Shown here: in pieces, positions 26,603 to 36,128 of the stretch | Layout: each line of letters opens with the position of its first letter | Numbering within the stretch: position 1 is the first letter of the stretch | From: CAYWPG01 sp964460035 | GTDB lineage: Bacteria; Pseudomonadota; Gammaproteobacteria; Nitrococcales; AK92 | Assembly (NCBI GenBank): GCA_964460035.1 | Contig: CAYWPG010000005.1 | Span: forward strand, 1-64,000 | Direction: 5' to 3' | DNA length: 64,000 nucleotides | The notes under the pieces: generated by a model | The model's database searches: none | Told to the model about the DNA's origin: nothing | What the model saw: the letters and a program-made list of their open reading frames with translations, nothing else | Made by a program: the position numbers and the translations under genes

Positions 26603-28270
26603 GTGCTGCAAGCTATAAAGAACAAAATATCTCTGCAGGATCTCAAGCTCGATCCGCGCCTTGCGCTCTTTGCCATGGCGCTGGCGGCGGCATTGCTGGC
26701 CGTGCTGGTGGTGTTCTATCTCTGGCGCGACAATGCGTCGTATCGGCCGCTGTACGGTGCCGGGGAAGCCTATCCGGCCGCCGAGGTCATGCAGGTGCTG
26801 GATGCGGAGGGCCTGAACTACCGCGTGCACCCGCAAAGCGGGCAAGTCATGGTGCGCGAGGATCAGCTTGGCCGCGCCCGCATGCTGCTATCGGCCAAAG
26901 GCATCAAAGTGACGCTGCCTCCCGGCTACGAGCTGTTCGACAAGGATGAGCCGCTGGGCACCAGCCAGTTCGTGCAGAACGTGCGCCTCAAGCGCAGCCT
27001 GGAGGGCGAGCTTGCCCGCACGGTGATGGCCCTGCGCGGCGTGGAGCAGGCCCGTGTGCATATTGCGCAGGAAGAGAGCAGCTCTTTCGTGGTCAGCCGC
27101 CGGGCTCCGACCAAAGCGTCGGTGATGGTGCAATTGAGTCCCGGTTACCGGCTCAAGCCCGAGCAGATCGCTGCCATCGTCAACTTGATGGCCAACGGCG
27201 TACCTAACCTCAAGCCGGAGGATGTCAGCGTCGTCGACCAGTACGGCACGCTGCTCTCCCGCGGGCTGGATGCCTGGGGCGGGCCGGCGCAGAGTTGGCA
27301 AGTCGTCGACGACTACCGCCAAAAAGCCGTCGCCAATGTAGAAGAGGTGCTGGCGCCCATAGTCGGCTACGGCAATTTCCGCGTCAGCGTGACCGCGGAT
27401 ATCGATTTCAGTCAGCGAGAAGAGACGCAGCAGGTCTATGGCGAGACGCCGCGTCTGCGTAGCGAAGTGGTTCAGAGCGAGAGCGCTGTCGACCGTCTCG
27501 CGCTCGGCGTGCCCGGTTCGCTTGCGAATATGCCGGTGAATATCCCGGCGCCCCAGCCGCAGGCGGGTGGCGCCGGCGAAGAAGAGGCGGAAACGGGGAA
27601 TGCCGCGGCAACCGCGATCCGTCACCAGACCACGCGTCAACTCGACTACGACCAGACGATTACCCGCGTCAAGTACCCCTCCTTCATCCTGCGCCAGCAG
27701 AGCGTGGCCGTGGTTCTCAACGAACTGAGCGCTCCGGAGGGTGGTTGGACGCCCGAATTGCGTGAACAGATAGAGGCGACTGTCCGCAGCGCAGTGGGCT
27801 TTAACGAAGCGCGCGGCGATCTGCTGACGCTTAGCGTGTTCCCCTTCGCTCCGCCGGCGGTGACGGTAGAAGAGCTGCAATGGTGGGAGAATCCGCATGT
27901 GCATTCGCTGCTCAAGCTGGCAGCGGGCGCGCTGCTGAGCCTGCTGCTGTTGCTGCTGGTCGTCTGGCCGGCGGTGCGGGCGCTGATCCGGCGCGTGACG
28001 CAGCCGCTGTCGCTGCCGCAGGGCGACGATATGCCCGCGCTGGACAGCACCGGCTCGGCGCCGGCGCTGGCCCACGCAGGGACTGGCGGCAGCCGGGTGT
28101 TCAGCGAGCTCAACCCGCTCGCGGAAATCCCCCTGCCCGACCCCGGCTCAGGTCTGGAGTTGCAAATCGAGCATTTGCAGATGTTGGCGCAAAACGATCC
28201 CGAGCGGGTTTCCGAAATCATCAAGCAGTGGATAGGGCGCAATGAGCGAGATCGCAATCTCTCGGTCTGA
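26603..28270 (+). CDS. fliF: Flagellar MS-ring protein FliF
   Basis: A 555-residue MS-ring protein. Two transmembrane helices (about 22-43 and 435-456) enclose the periplasmic ring-building modules (YscJ/FliF, about 45-215; FliF C, about 245-400). The cytoplasmic C-tail ends in the FliG-binding region (LAQNDPERVSEIIKQWIG). The start is GTG. The end overlaps fliG by 29 bases. Confidence 0.95.
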   Translation: MLQAIKNKISLQDLKLDPRLALFAMALAAALLAVLVVFYLWRDNASYRPLYGAGEAYPAAEVMQVLDAEGLNYRVHPQSGQVMVREDQLGRARMLLSAKGIKVTLPPGYELFDKDEPLGTSQFVQNVRLKRSLEGELARTVMALRGVEQARVHIAQEESSSFVVSRRAPTKASVMVQLSPGYRLKPEQIAAIVNLMANGVPNLKPEDVSVVDQYGTLLSRGLDAWGGPAQSWQVVDDYRQKAVANVEEVLAPIVGYGNFRVSVTADIDFSQREETQQVYGETPRLRSEVVQSESAVDRLALGVPGSLANMPVNIPAPQPQAGGAGEEEAETGNAAATAIRHQTTRQLDYDQTITRVKYPSFILRQQSVAVVLNELSAPEGGWTPELREQIEATVRSAVGFNEARGDLLTLSVFPFAPPAVTVEELQWWENPHVHSLLKLAAGALLSLLLLLLVVWPAVRALIRRVTQPLSLPQGDDMPALDSTGSAPALAHAGTGGSRVFSELNPLAEIPLPDPGSGLELQIEHLQMLAQNDPERVSEIIKQWIGRNERDRNLSV

Positions 28271-29315
28271 GACAGGTAAGCCCCCGTCCAGGGAGCTCAC
28301 CACCACTACGCGTCCGACGCAGCTGCGTTCGGTCAGCTCCCTGGAACAGGCCGCCATTCTTATGCTGAGCATGGGACAGGATGCCTCGGCCGGCGTATTG
28401 CGGTATCTCTCGCGCGAGGAGATCGTCAGTCTCAGCCAAGCGATGGCGCGCGTGAGTAACGTCAAGCAGCCGGTGGTCCAGGAGGTGATTAGCCGCTTCT
28501 TCGACGATTACCGGGAGCAAAGCAGTATCAAGGGCGCATCCCGTGCTTATCTGAGCGCCCTGCTCGGCAAGGCGTTGGGCGGTGACATTACACGTACCCT
28601 GCTCGACGGCATTTATGGCGAGGAGATTCGCGCCAAAATGGCGCTACTGGAGTGGCTGGACCCCAAGCAATTGGCCGCCCAGCTCGAGCAGGAGCATCCG
28701 CAGATGCAGGCGGTGTTCTTGGCGTTCCTGCCGCCCGGCATGGCGAGCCAGGTGCTGGAGGCGCTGCCGGTCGAGCGGCACGACGATCTGCTTTACCGCA
28801 TCGCCAATCTCAGCGAGGTCAGCAGCGAGGTCATCCAAGAGCTGGAGGAACTGGTCGAGCGGAGTCTGCAAGCACTGTCTACACAAGGCTCGCAGGTGCG
28901 GGGTATCAAGCAGGTGGCCGACATCATGAACCGGTTCAAGGGCAACCGGGATCAGATGTTCGAGTTGCTGAGAGCGCGCGACGAGGAGTTGGTCACCAGC
29001 ATCGAAGACGAGATGTACGACTTCTTCATCCTCTCGCGTCAGAACGAAGACGTGCTGCAGGCGCTGATCGAAGTCATCCCGCTCGACGAGTGGGCAGTGG
29101 CGCTCAAGGGCGCCGAGCCGGAACTGGTACGTGCGATCGAGAACGCCATGCCGCGGCGACAGCTCCAGCAGTTGCAAAACATCACCCGCCGTCAGGGACC
29201 GGTTCCGATCAGCCGCGTCGAGCAGGTGCGCAAGGAGATCATGGCTATCGTTCGCGATATGGCCGCTAACGGCGAGCTGCAGTTGCAGCTTTTCCGCGAG
29301 CAGACGGTAGGCTGA
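28242..29315 (+). CDS. fliG: Flagellar motor switch protein FliG
   Basis: A 357-residue rotor protein with N (about 35-130), middle and C domains. The EHPQMQAVFLAFLPP segment of the middle domain and the C-terminal torque helix region (LVTSIEDEMYDFFILSR) are recognisable. It starts inside fliF and carries an N-terminal extension of roughly 25 polar residues beyond enteric FliG. It transmits stator torque to the MS ring. Confidence 0.95.
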   Translation: MSEIAISRSETGKPPSRELTTTTRPTQLRSVSSLEQAAILMLSMGQDASAGVLRYLSREEIVSLSQAMARVSNVKQPVVQEVISRFFDDYREQSSIKGASRAYLSALLGKALGGDITRTLLDGIYGEEIRAKMALLEWLDPKQLAAQLEQEHPQMQAVFLAFLPPGMASQVLEALPVERHDDLLYRIANLSEVSSEVIQELEELVERSLQALSTQGSQVRGIKQVADIMNRFKGNRDQMFELLRARDEELVTSIEDEMYDFFILSRQNEDVLQALIEVIPLDEWAVALKGAEPELVRAIENAMPRRQLQQLQNITRRQGPVPISRVEQVRKEIMAIVRDMAANGELQLQLFREQTVG

Positions 29316-29325
29316 GAGGCGTGCG

Positions 29326-30021
29326 ATGACAGTCAAGATCATCAAAGGGGCCGGCCATCTGTGGCGCCCATATCGCTTCCCTCCGCTAACCACTCGGGCA
29401 AGCCAGAACCCTGCCGCCGCCGGCGGCGATCCGGCTGCATTGCAGCGGGCTATCGCCGACGGTTTTCAGGAAGGCGTGGAGAAAGGCTATCAGGAGGGGC
29501 TGGCGCAGGGCCAGGAAGCCGGTCGGCGCGAAGGCTATGAGAACGGCTACGCCGAAGGTCTGCGTCAGGGGCAGCAGGAAGGCCGTGCGCAGGGCCGCGC
29601 TCGCTTCGAGGAGCTGGCCAGCCTGCTGGATCGTGCCCTCGCACAGTTCGACGGTGTGCGCAAGGAGTATGAGCAGGCACGCCGTGCCGAACTGTTGGAG
29701 CTGGTGAAGAAGGTCTCCAAGCAAGTCATTCGCATGGAGTTGACCCTGCATCCCGATCAGCTGCTGGTGCTTGCCGAAGAAGCGCTGGCGGCTATGCCAG
29801 GTGATCAGGAAGAGGTGCGTGTGCTGCTCAACCCGGAAGAGTATGCGCGCATCAAGGACATGGCCCCGGAGCGTGCCAGTGCCTGGCGCCTGGTACCGGA
29901 CCCCAAGCTTGCCCTGGGCGAGTGCCGAGTGGTGACCGCCCACGCCGAGGCCGACATCGGCTGCCAGCAGCGTCTGGACTCTTGCATGGAAGCGCTCTCC
30001 GAGCATCTTGCGGAGGCCTGA
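29326..30021 (+). CDS. fliH: Flagellar export regulator FliH
   Basis: A 231-residue protein. The middle has the GxxxG-type repeats typical of FliH (YQEGLAQGQEAGRREGYENG, then further EGxxQG units), then a long helix and the C-terminal domain that holds FliI. It restrains and docks the export ATPase. It lies 10 bp after fliG and its end is 4 bp before fliI. Confidence 0.93.
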   Translation: MTVKIIKGAGHLWRPYRFPPLTTRASQNPAAAGGDPAALQRAIADGFQEGVEKGYQEGLAQGQEAGRREGYENGYAEGLRQGQQEGRAQGRARFEELASLLDRALAQFDGVRKEYEQARRAELLELVKKVSKQVIRMELTLHPDQLLVLAEEALAAMPGDQEEVRVLLNPEEYARIKDMAPERASAWRLVPDPKLALGECRVVTAHAEADIGCQQRLDSCMEALSEHLAEA

Positions 30022-30025
30022 GGCC

Positions 30026-31351
30026 ATGAGCGCGACCTTCAAGCTCGAAGAGGCGCTGCGCTCGCTGGATTCGGTCAAGCTGGCAAAGGTGAGCGGACGC
30101 CTGGTGCGCGCGTCCGGCTTACTGCTCGAGAGTCTGGGCTGCGATCGCACCATCGGCCAGCGCTGCTACGTGGAGGCGGCGGACGGCAGCATGCTCGATG
30201 CGCAGGTCGTCGGCTTCAATCGCGAGATCACTTATTTGATGCCCTTCAAGAAGCCGATCGGCTTGATGGCCGGGTCGCGCGTGTTCCCCGCGCCGGACGA
30301 AGTCTCGTTGCACATCGACGCCTCCTGGCTGGGCCGGGTGGTGAACGGACTGGGCGAACCGCTGGATGGGCGGGGGCCGTTAAACGGACGCGATCCCCTG
30401 CCGGCCGAGCCGACCAGCGTCAATCCGCTGCGCCGCAAACCCGTTACCGAGCCTTTGGATGTGGGGGTGCGGGCTATCAACGCCCTGCTCACCCTGGGCA
30501 AGGGGCAACGCGTCGGGCTGTTCGCCGGCAGCGGCGTGGGCAAGAGCGTGCTGCTGGGTATGATCACGCGCCATACCAAAGCCGACGTGGTGGTGGTTGG
30601 CTTAATCGGCGAGCGCGGGCGCGAGGTGCAGGAGTTCATCATGCACTCGCTGGGGCCCGAAGGACTGCAGAAGGCCGTGGTGGTGGTGGCGCCAGCCAAC
30701 GAGTCGCCGCTGATGAGGCTCAAGGCCACCGAGCTGTGCCACAGCATCGCCGCCTATTTCCGAGACCAGGGCCGGGACGTGCTGCTGCTGGTGGATTCGC
30801 TGACTCGATACGCCATGGCGCAGCGCGAGATCGCGCTGGCATTGGGAGAGCCGCCGGCGACCAAGGGGTACCCGCCGTCCGTATTCGGCATGTTGCCGGA
30901 ACTGGTCGAACGCGCAGGTAACGGCGAGAGTGAGGCCGGCAGCTTGAGCGCGTTGTACACCGTGTTGGCAGAGGGCGATGACCAGCAGGACCCCGTGGTG
31001 GATGCAGCCCGCGCGATCCTCGATGGCCATATCGTGCTCTCGCGCCGTCTTGCCGAGGTAGGACACTACCCGGCCATCGATATAGGCGCTTCGGTGAGCC
31101 GGTGCATGAGCCAGGTCGGACAGCCGGAACACGTGGAAGCCGCCAGGCAGCTGAAGGAGCTTTATGGCGCCTTCGAGAAGATAAAAGACCTGATTCCGTT
31201 GGGGGGGTATACGCCAGGCGCGGATCCTAAGACCGACCGTGCTGTGAAGCTTGCGCCGGCGATCGAAAGCTTTTTGCAGCAGGAGGTGTCTGTCGGCGCG
31301 GACCTGGCCGCGAGCATTGCTGGTTTGCAGGAAATCCTCGGCAAGTCATGA
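30026..31351 (+). CDS. fliI: Flagellum-specific export ATPase FliI
   Basis: A 441-residue F1-beta-like ATPase. Walker A GSGVGKS is at 168-174, Walker B LLLVDSLTR follows, and GEPPATKGYPPSVF is conserved. ATG 30026 is chosen over an in-frame TTG 18 bases earlier because of its GCGGAGG site. It energises unfolding of export substrates with FliH and FliJ. Confidence 0.96.
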   Translation: MSATFKLEEALRSLDSVKLAKVSGRLVRASGLLLESLGCDRTIGQRCYVEAADGSMLDAQVVGFNREITYLMPFKKPIGLMAGSRVFPAPDEVSLHIDASWLGRVVNGLGEPLDGRGPLNGRDPLPAEPTSVNPLRRKPVTEPLDVGVRAINALLTLGKGQRVGLFAGSGVGKSVLLGMITRHTKADVVVVGLIGERGREVQEFIMHSLGPEGLQKAVVVVAPANESPLMRLKATELCHSIAAYFRDQGRDVLLLVDSLTRYAMAQREIALALGEPPATKGYPPSVFGMLPELVERAGNGESEAGSLSALYTVLAEGDDQQDPVVDAARAILDGHIVLSRRLAEVGHYPAIDIGASVSRCMSQVGQPEHVEAARQLKELYGAFEKIKDLIPLGGYTPGADPKTDRAVKLAPAIESFLQQEVSVGADLAASIAGLQEILGKS

Positions 31352-31776
31352 AAGAGCAGCTCGAAGTGCTAGGGAAGCTGGCGGGGGTGCGCGCGAACAA
31401 GGTACGCCAGATACTCGCGCGCGTCGCGTATCAGCGTAACCTCTGTCAGCAGTATCGCAATAACATTGCCGGCCTTGAGCGCCTTTGCGAGGTTCCCGCC
31501 TCGCTCGCAACTTCGCTGCAGCGCGATAACCAGCAGCGTTACAAGGCGACGCTGCACAAGATGATGGAATTGCAGCAGCGCGAGCTGCGGGTTGCTGAAG
31601 AGGCGCTGGCGCGCGTCGAGCGCGAACTGTTGCAAGCGATGCGTAGCGAGAAAATCGTTACGCATTTAATCGAGACGCGGCTGGCGGAGTGGACACAAGC
31701 TCTCGCCAAACAGGAGCAGAAGTTGCAGGATAGCCTGGCTGCACAGACGTGGTGGCGCAATCAGGCGAGCTACTAG
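31348..31776 (+). CDS. fliJ: Flagellar export stalk protein FliJ
   Basis: A 142-residue, almost wholly helical protein, predicted antiparallel coiled coil, overlapping fliI by ATGA. Sequence similarity in this family is low; the call rests on length, coiled coil and place after fliI. It is last in the lafK-fliEFGHIJ string. Confidence 0.85.
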   Translation: MKEQLEVLGKLAGVRANKVRQILARVAYQRNLCQQYRNNIAGLERLCEVPASLATSLQRDNQQRYKATLHKMMELQQRELRVAEEALARVERELLQAMRSEKIVTHLIETRLAEWTQALAKQEQKLQDSLAAQTWWRNQASY

Positions 31777-31807
31777 TCCAGATTCTGTTGTCGCAGCTGT
31801 GCTGATG

Positions 31808-31831
31808 CCGGATGTCGTTCTGGACATCCGG
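31808..31831. terminator. Hairpin after fliJ (terminator-like, no T-run)
   Basis: CCGGATGTC and GACATCCGG form a perfect nine-base stem with a six-base loop, 32 bp after the fliJ stop. A T-tract does not follow, so it is not a classical intrinsic terminator. It separates the lafK-fliJ string from flgM and may end or protect that transcript. Confidence 0.45.
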
Positions 31832-31904
31832 AGGGCGGTCGTGTTTAAGTTTTCCGTTCCGGTGGTCGCCTGTTAGGGGTAACCCACCCTTGTCGGAAGC
31901 AACC

Positions 31905-32189
31905 ATGGAAATCGACAGGCACATAAAACTCGTTCCAGTCGCGACAGTGGAGCCCACCTCCGCGGCACGCGGCAATGCGGTGAACCGTCCGGTCCAGCCG
32001 AAGGCCCAGCGGGCGCCAGCCGGGGAGCTGCCCTTGGAGCAGATGCAGCAGGCTCTGCGCGCGCTGCCCGAGGTGGATATGGAAAAGGTCCAGGCGATAA
32101 AGCTCGCGCTGCAGCGCGGCGAGATCCCGCTCGACGTGGCGCAGCTTGCGCACAGCATTCTCGCCTATCACCGCGGAAGCGACGTGTGA
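31905..32189 (+). CDS. flgM: Anti-sigma-28 factor FlgM
   Basis: A 94-residue protein. The N-terminal half is polar and probably disordered; the C-terminal half has the FlgM helices that cover FliA (LRALPEVDMEKVQAIKLAL ... IPLDVAQLAHSILAYH). It holds FliA until export of FlgM through the finished hook. ATG 31905 is chosen from the family start, with CGGAAG upstream. Its stop overlaps the flgN GTG. Confidence 0.9.
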   Translation: MEIDRHIKLVPVATVEPTSAARGNAVNRPVQPKAQRAPAGELPLEQMQQALRALPEVDMEKVQAIKLALQRGEIPLDVAQLAHSILAYHRGSDV

Positions 32190-32632
32190 GCCGAGCACAG
32201 CAGCTGATGCAGGTCGTGCGGGAGGATATCGCCCAGGATCGCGGTGATTACGAGCGCCTGCGCGACCTGATGCAAGAGCTCCACCAGAGTCTTCTCGTCC
32301 GCGACTCGGACCGGATAGCGCAGCTCAACGCCCAAATTTCCGAGTTGGTTCAGCGAGGCCGCCTGCGTGCGGAGCGCCGCAGCAAGATTCTGGCGGCGTT
32401 TCGTCTGGCGCCCGGGCCGGAAGGGATGTCGCGCCTGCTTGCCGGCTACCCGGCGGCGCAGCGGCAACAGGTCCGGCATGACTGGGATCGTCTGGGCGAG
32501 CTCGTCTCCGAGTGTCATGAGTTAAACGAGCGCAACGGCGCGCTGCTGGCCATGCAGCAGGAAATTCTCGGCCAGCTGCTCGGGGACAGTCAAAGCACCG
32601 CTCACGTGTATCAGCCACAGTCGCCTTACTGA
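32186..32632 (+). CDS. flgN: FlgK/FlgL export chaperone FlgN
   Basis: A 148-residue helical protein with GTG start overlapping flgM by four bases. Length, helical content and flgM linkage identify FlgN, the chaperone of the hook-filament junction proteins. Direct sequence similarity is weak, as usual for FlgN. A C-terminal SPY-like polar end is seen. Confidence 0.83.
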   Translation: MSRAQQLMQVVREDIAQDRGDYERLRDLMQELHQSLLVRDSDRIAQLNAQISELVQRGRLRAERRSKILAAFRLAPGPEGMSRLLAGYPAAQRQQVRHDWDRLGELVSECHELNERNGALLAMQQEILGQLLGDSQSTAHVYQPQSPY

Positions 32633-32981
32633 AGCGCAGCGCGCTTCGCCTGCGCCTCTCCGCTCTCCCAATCGCGCTTGCCAGTAGCGGCACCGTTCGC
32701 TGCGCATTGTCGCGTGCAGCAGCCCTGCCGGCGTGCAATCGAGTTATCCCCGCTCCTCCTATCGCGATGAGTCCGCGCAACCCTTAAGCGCAGGCCTGCC
32801 GGCGTCGCCTTATCCATACAGAGCGCCCTTAGCGGGCGAAGCGGAAACGGCGCTTCCTCCTCGATCGTGTTTTTGTCCAAAGCGGAAGCTCCGTTTCAGC
32901 ATCATCGCTGGAAAACGCGGCGCAGCGAGCGCTCCGGCCGTTGGCATTGATCTTGCTTTACGATGCGTAGAGGGCTTTTCA
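32633..32981. other. Leader region between flgN and fliD
   Basis: About 350 bp without a supportable gene; the fliD frame stays open through part of it but shows no FliD similarity there. It contains a sigma-54 promoter just before fliD. I see no terminator with a T-run after flgN. Confidence 0.6.
32942..32957 (+). promoter_or_regulatory. Sigma-54 promoter of the fliD operon
   Basis: TGGCATTGATCTTGCT has GG and GC elements at the required 10-base separation and agrees closely with the consensus TGGCAC-N5-TTGC. Transcription would begin near 32968, 14 bp before the fliD ATG. It fits activation by the sigma-54 regulator encoded at 24827. Confidence 0.75.
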
Positions 32982-34325
32982 ATGGTTATGAATATCGATT
33001 CCGAATACGTCCGCCAGATGTCTACGCAGCTTGCCTCCTATGAGGTGCAAGGAGCGCTGGCCAGGTTGGACCGTAGCGAGGAGAGGTATCGCGCGCAGCT
33101 CAGTGCACTGCAAACCTTGCGCAGCGCGCTGTCGACGTTTACGTCGAAAGTCAGGGAGCTCAACAGGGCGACCAGCAGTATGGTGGTGAACACCGCCAGT
33201 TTTAGCCAGGAGGGTTACGCTAGCGCAACCGTCGGCACGCGGGCGGTGGAGGGCAGCTATCAGTTCTTCGTGGGGCAGCTGGCCAGCGCGCATCAGCTTG
33301 CACTGGAGGGGCTTACTGCGAGTGCGGTGGAAGGCGGGGCGCTGAACAGCGGTATCCTGACCATTTCTCAGGCCGATGCGGATCCGTTTCAGATAGACCT
33401 GTCGACCATCGACAGCAATAGCGACGGCATCACCTCGATGGAGGAGCTGGCCGCGGCGATCAATGCCCATGCCGATAACGAGGGCGTGAGGGCTACGCTG
33501 GTGCGCAACAACGGGGAAATCTTGCTGGTGCTGACCAGCGAGCGTACCGGTGCCGATGCCGCCATCAGCCTCAGTGTTACGGGAGGCAGCGTCGAGCTGG
33601 CCGACGCTGTCGCCGATCCGCGTGTGCTGGCAGCTGCGCAGAATGCGGAGATCTACCTCGGTGGCGAGGGTGGCATCAAGCTGACGAGCGCAACCAATCG
33701 CTTCGACGGCATTATCGAGGGCGTGAGCCTGACTTTCAGCAAGGCCCATGCAAGCGGCGAACAGCCGCTGACCATCGACATTCGTCGCGATGACAGTGCG
33801 ACCAAGGAAAAGGTGCAGGCTTTCGTTTCCGCCTACAACAGCTTGCTGAGCACCTTGAAGCAGCTCACCGTTAGCGGCGACGAACATACCGAGCGCGGCC
33901 CTCTGGCGGGCGATGCCAGCGTGCGCGCGATCCAAACCCGTCTCCAGACTTTGTTCCGCACGCAGTTCGACGGGGTCAGCCTCGCATCGTTCGGCATCAC
34001 CATCGATCGCAGCGGGCAGCTGAGCATCGACAACGCGCGCTTCGAAGCCGCGCTCGCCAAGGATCCGGAAGCGCTAGAAGCGCTCTTCAAGGGGTCGGAC
34101 AATTTGTTGGGATCCATTGACAAGGCGCTGGCAACTTACACCAGCAGCGCCGACGGGATGCTCAAGGGTCGTATCGAACGCGTCAACGAAAGCCTGCGCC
34201 GCTTGGACGTGCAGTTCGAGAACATCCAGCGACAGTACGACACCTACTATAAGCGCTATCTGCAGCAGTTCACGTTGATGATGCAGACCATGCAGGCAAT
34301 GCAGCAAACCCAGGGAATGTTCTGA
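32982..34325 (+). CDS. fliD: Flagellar filament cap protein FliD (LafB)
   Basis: A 447-residue cap protein. The N-terminal FliD region (QMSTQLASYEVQGALARLDRSEERYRAQLSAL) and the C-terminal coiled end (RLDVQFENIQRQYDTYYKRYLQQFTLMMQTM) are characteristic. ATG 32982 follows AGAGGG and lies just after the sigma-54 promoter; a second ATG two codons on is possible. It caps the filament and folds incoming flagellin. The fliS ATG overlaps its stop by one base. Confidence 0.92.
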   Translation: MVMNIDSEYVRQMSTQLASYEVQGALARLDRSEERYRAQLSALQTLRSALSTFTSKVRELNRATSSMVVNTASFSQEGYASATVGTRAVEGSYQFFVGQLASAHQLALEGLTASAVEGGALNSGILTISQADADPFQIDLSTIDSNSDGITSMEELAAAINAHADNEGVRATLVRNNGEILLVLTSERTGADAAISLSVTGGSVELADAVADPRVLAAAQNAEIYLGGEGGIKLTSATNRFDGIIEGVSLTFSKAHASGEQPLTIDIRRDDSATKEKVQAFVSAYNSLLSTLKQLTVSGDEHTERGPLAGDASVRAIQTRLQTLFRTQFDGVSLASFGITIDRSGQLSIDNARFEAALAKDPEALEALFKGSDNLLGSIDKALATYTSSADGMLKGRIERVNESLRRLDVQFENIQRQYDTYYKRYLQQFTLMMQTMQAMQQTQGMF

Positions 34326-34729
34326 TGAGCATGTATCTTCCGAACGATAGCTACGGCAGCTACCGTCAGGTCGACCTCGAAGCGCGCGCGGCGGCAGCCT
34401 CGCCCTACGAACTGGTGTTGATGCTGTTCGACGGGCTGATCGACGAGTTGGCGCGCCTGCGCGGCCATATCGAGCATAAGCGTTACCAGCAGAAGGCTGC
34501 CTCGGTAGAGAAGTGCCTGAACATTCTCAACACCCTGAGCGGCGCTCTGGACTACGACGCCGGTGGCGAGCTGGTGCAGGAGCTGGCGCGGCTCTACGAC
34601 TACTGCGCGTATCGACTCTCCGACGTCAGTATCACGCTCTCCCTCGAGGGGCTGGACGAAGTGGCGAAGCTGCTCGGCGTGCTGCGCGAAGGCTGGGAGG
34701 GGGTGAATGCGGCCCAGCGGCGATCGTGA
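34325..34729 (+). CDS. fliS: Flagellin export chaperone FliS (LafC)
   Basis: A 134-residue helical chaperone with the FliS start YGSYRQVDLEARAAAASPYELVLMLFDGL. It binds the flagellin C-terminus and delivers it to FlhA. It overlaps fliD by one base and fliT by 23 bases. Confidence 0.93.
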   Translation: MSMYLPNDSYGSYRQVDLEARAAAASPYELVLMLFDGLIDELARLRGHIEHKRYQQKAASVEKCLNILNTLSGALDYDAGGELVQELARLYDYCAYRLSDVSITLSLEGLDEVAKLLGVLREGWEGVNAAQRRS

Positions 34730-35021
34730 GCGCTTGCAGGGCCTGCACCGGTTACTGGAGCAGGCCCTGGCAGCGAACGACTGGAACCGCATTGCCCAAA
34801 TCGATAGGGCGATTGCCAAGCAGCTGCAGGCCATGGCGGGCCGCCCCGCTACGGCCGAGGTACTGCGGGCCAAGAACGAGCTCAAGATACTGCACGCACA
34901 GGCCGTTAAAGCTTGTGAGCGGGAATGTGAAAAGCTGCGACAGCGGCTGATGGACCATCTGGAGTATGGCGAAGCGCGTGCTGCCTACAGGCAGATCGAG
35001 CTAACCCAAGGCGGGAGCTAG
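34707..35021 (+). CDS. fliT: FliT-like export chaperone (LafD)
   Basis: A 104-residue helical protein starting inside fliS. Position after fliS, length and helical pattern match FliT, the FliD chaperone; sequence similarity itself is weak. The next gene, fliK, begins directly at the stop. Confidence 0.78.
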   Translation: MRPSGDRERLQGLHRLLEQALAANDWNRIAQIDRAIAKQLQAMAGRPATAEVLRAKNELKILHAQAVKACERECEKLRQRLMDHLEYGEARAAYRQIELTQGGS

Positions 35022-36071
35022 ATGTTGATTCAACCGACCTCGACCACTTCACGGGCACAGTCTGCGAACGTTTCGGAAGAGCCGTTGCCGGCGCAAGCCT
35101 TGTCCGCTTCGACCGCCGAGGAGCAGCCCTTGATGTTCAGGCCGTTCCAGCAAGCGAATGTCGACGCTCTGGAAGAATTGCCCCAGGCGCCGGAGACGAG
35201 CGCCGAAGAGCTGTTAGCCGTGGAGGCCGACGAGGCTCAGGCCCTGCTGTCCCCGGACTCCGTCCATTCCGACCAAGCCGATGCGGAGCGACTCGCGGTT
35301 GCCGAGCGTTGGCTGCGTGACATGCAGTATCAACGCCAGCTCACGGTAGAAGCGCGACCGGAGCAGCGGTCGGGAAACCGCGCCGAGTTCCTGAGTGCCG
35401 CAGGGGCGGTACCCGCTCGCCATGGCGCACACAGCGCTGACGTGCCGGTAATGTTCGCGGCGCAGAGTGCGGAGTCCATGGGGGCTCGTGCTCTTGCCGA
35501 GACGGCACCCTCAAGCCAGTCCGGGGGCGTGCCGCACACGCCTTCACCTGCCGCGGCGATGGGTGCCGAGATGGCGACCACGGGACCGGCCGCCGCATCG
35601 CAGTCCGGTTCGCCAGCCGTGCTGGAGCAAACTCTACGACTGGAGTCGCCGGAGGCGAAATGGGGCGAGCAGATGCTGCACGCGCTGCGCAAAAGCGTAG
35701 AGATGCAGCTGCAGCAGCGCGTCCAAAGCGCAACCCTGCGTCTGGATCCGCCGGAGCTTGGCAGCCTGGAGATACACGTCAGCCACGAGTCCGGTCGCTT
35801 GAGCGTCCAGATCTTGGCAGCACAGGGGGATGTCGCTCGATTGCTTCACCAGACCAGCGAGCGCCTGCGCCAGGAGCTGGTGGAAGAGCGCTTCGTGCAC
35901 GTGGATGTGCAGGTATCCTCCGACGGACAGCAACGCCGCCAGGGAGGCTCGCGACAGTATCAACGCCTGCTGGGGAGCGACGAGCTGATAGTGGCCAATG
36001 TGCACTCGGTGAGTTCAGCCGAGTCTACCCGCGCCAGCGGAGCGCGTAGCGACGTACTGGTAACAGTGTGA
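35022..36071 (+). CDS. fliK: Flagellar hook-length control protein FliK (LafE)
   Basis: A 349-residue protein. About 230 polar, Ala/Glu/Ser-rich residues form the ruler part and a conserved C-terminal domain follows (ATLRLDPPELGSLEIHV ... LLHQTSERLRQELVEERF). It measures hook length and triggers the FlhB switch. Shorter than Salmonella FliK (405). Adjacent to fliT without gap. Confidence 0.9.
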   Translation: MLIQPTSTTSRAQSANVSEEPLPAQALSASTAEEQPLMFRPFQQANVDALEELPQAPETSAEELLAVEADEAQALLSPDSVHSDQADAERLAVAERWLRDMQYQRQLTVEARPEQRSGNRAEFLSAAGAVPARHGAHSADVPVMFAAQSAESMGARALAETAPSSQSGGVPHTPSPAAAMGAEMATTGPAAASQSGSPAVLEQTLRLESPEAKWGEQMLHALRKSVEMQLQQRVQSATLRLDPPELGSLEIHVSHESGRLSVQILAAQGDVARLLHQTSERLRQELVEERFVHVDVQVSSDGQQRRQGGSRQYQRLLGSDELIVANVHSVSSAESTRASGARSDVLVTV

Positions 36072-36128
36072 GCCCGCGGCGCGCTGAGCCGCCGGGAAAG
36101 CTTCTAACCGAATGAGAAAGCTGAAACT

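Noticed and set aside
26888..28075. 395-codon open frame on the minus strand
   Set aside because: Antisense to fliF; Arg/His/Gln-rich composition typical of a shadow frame.
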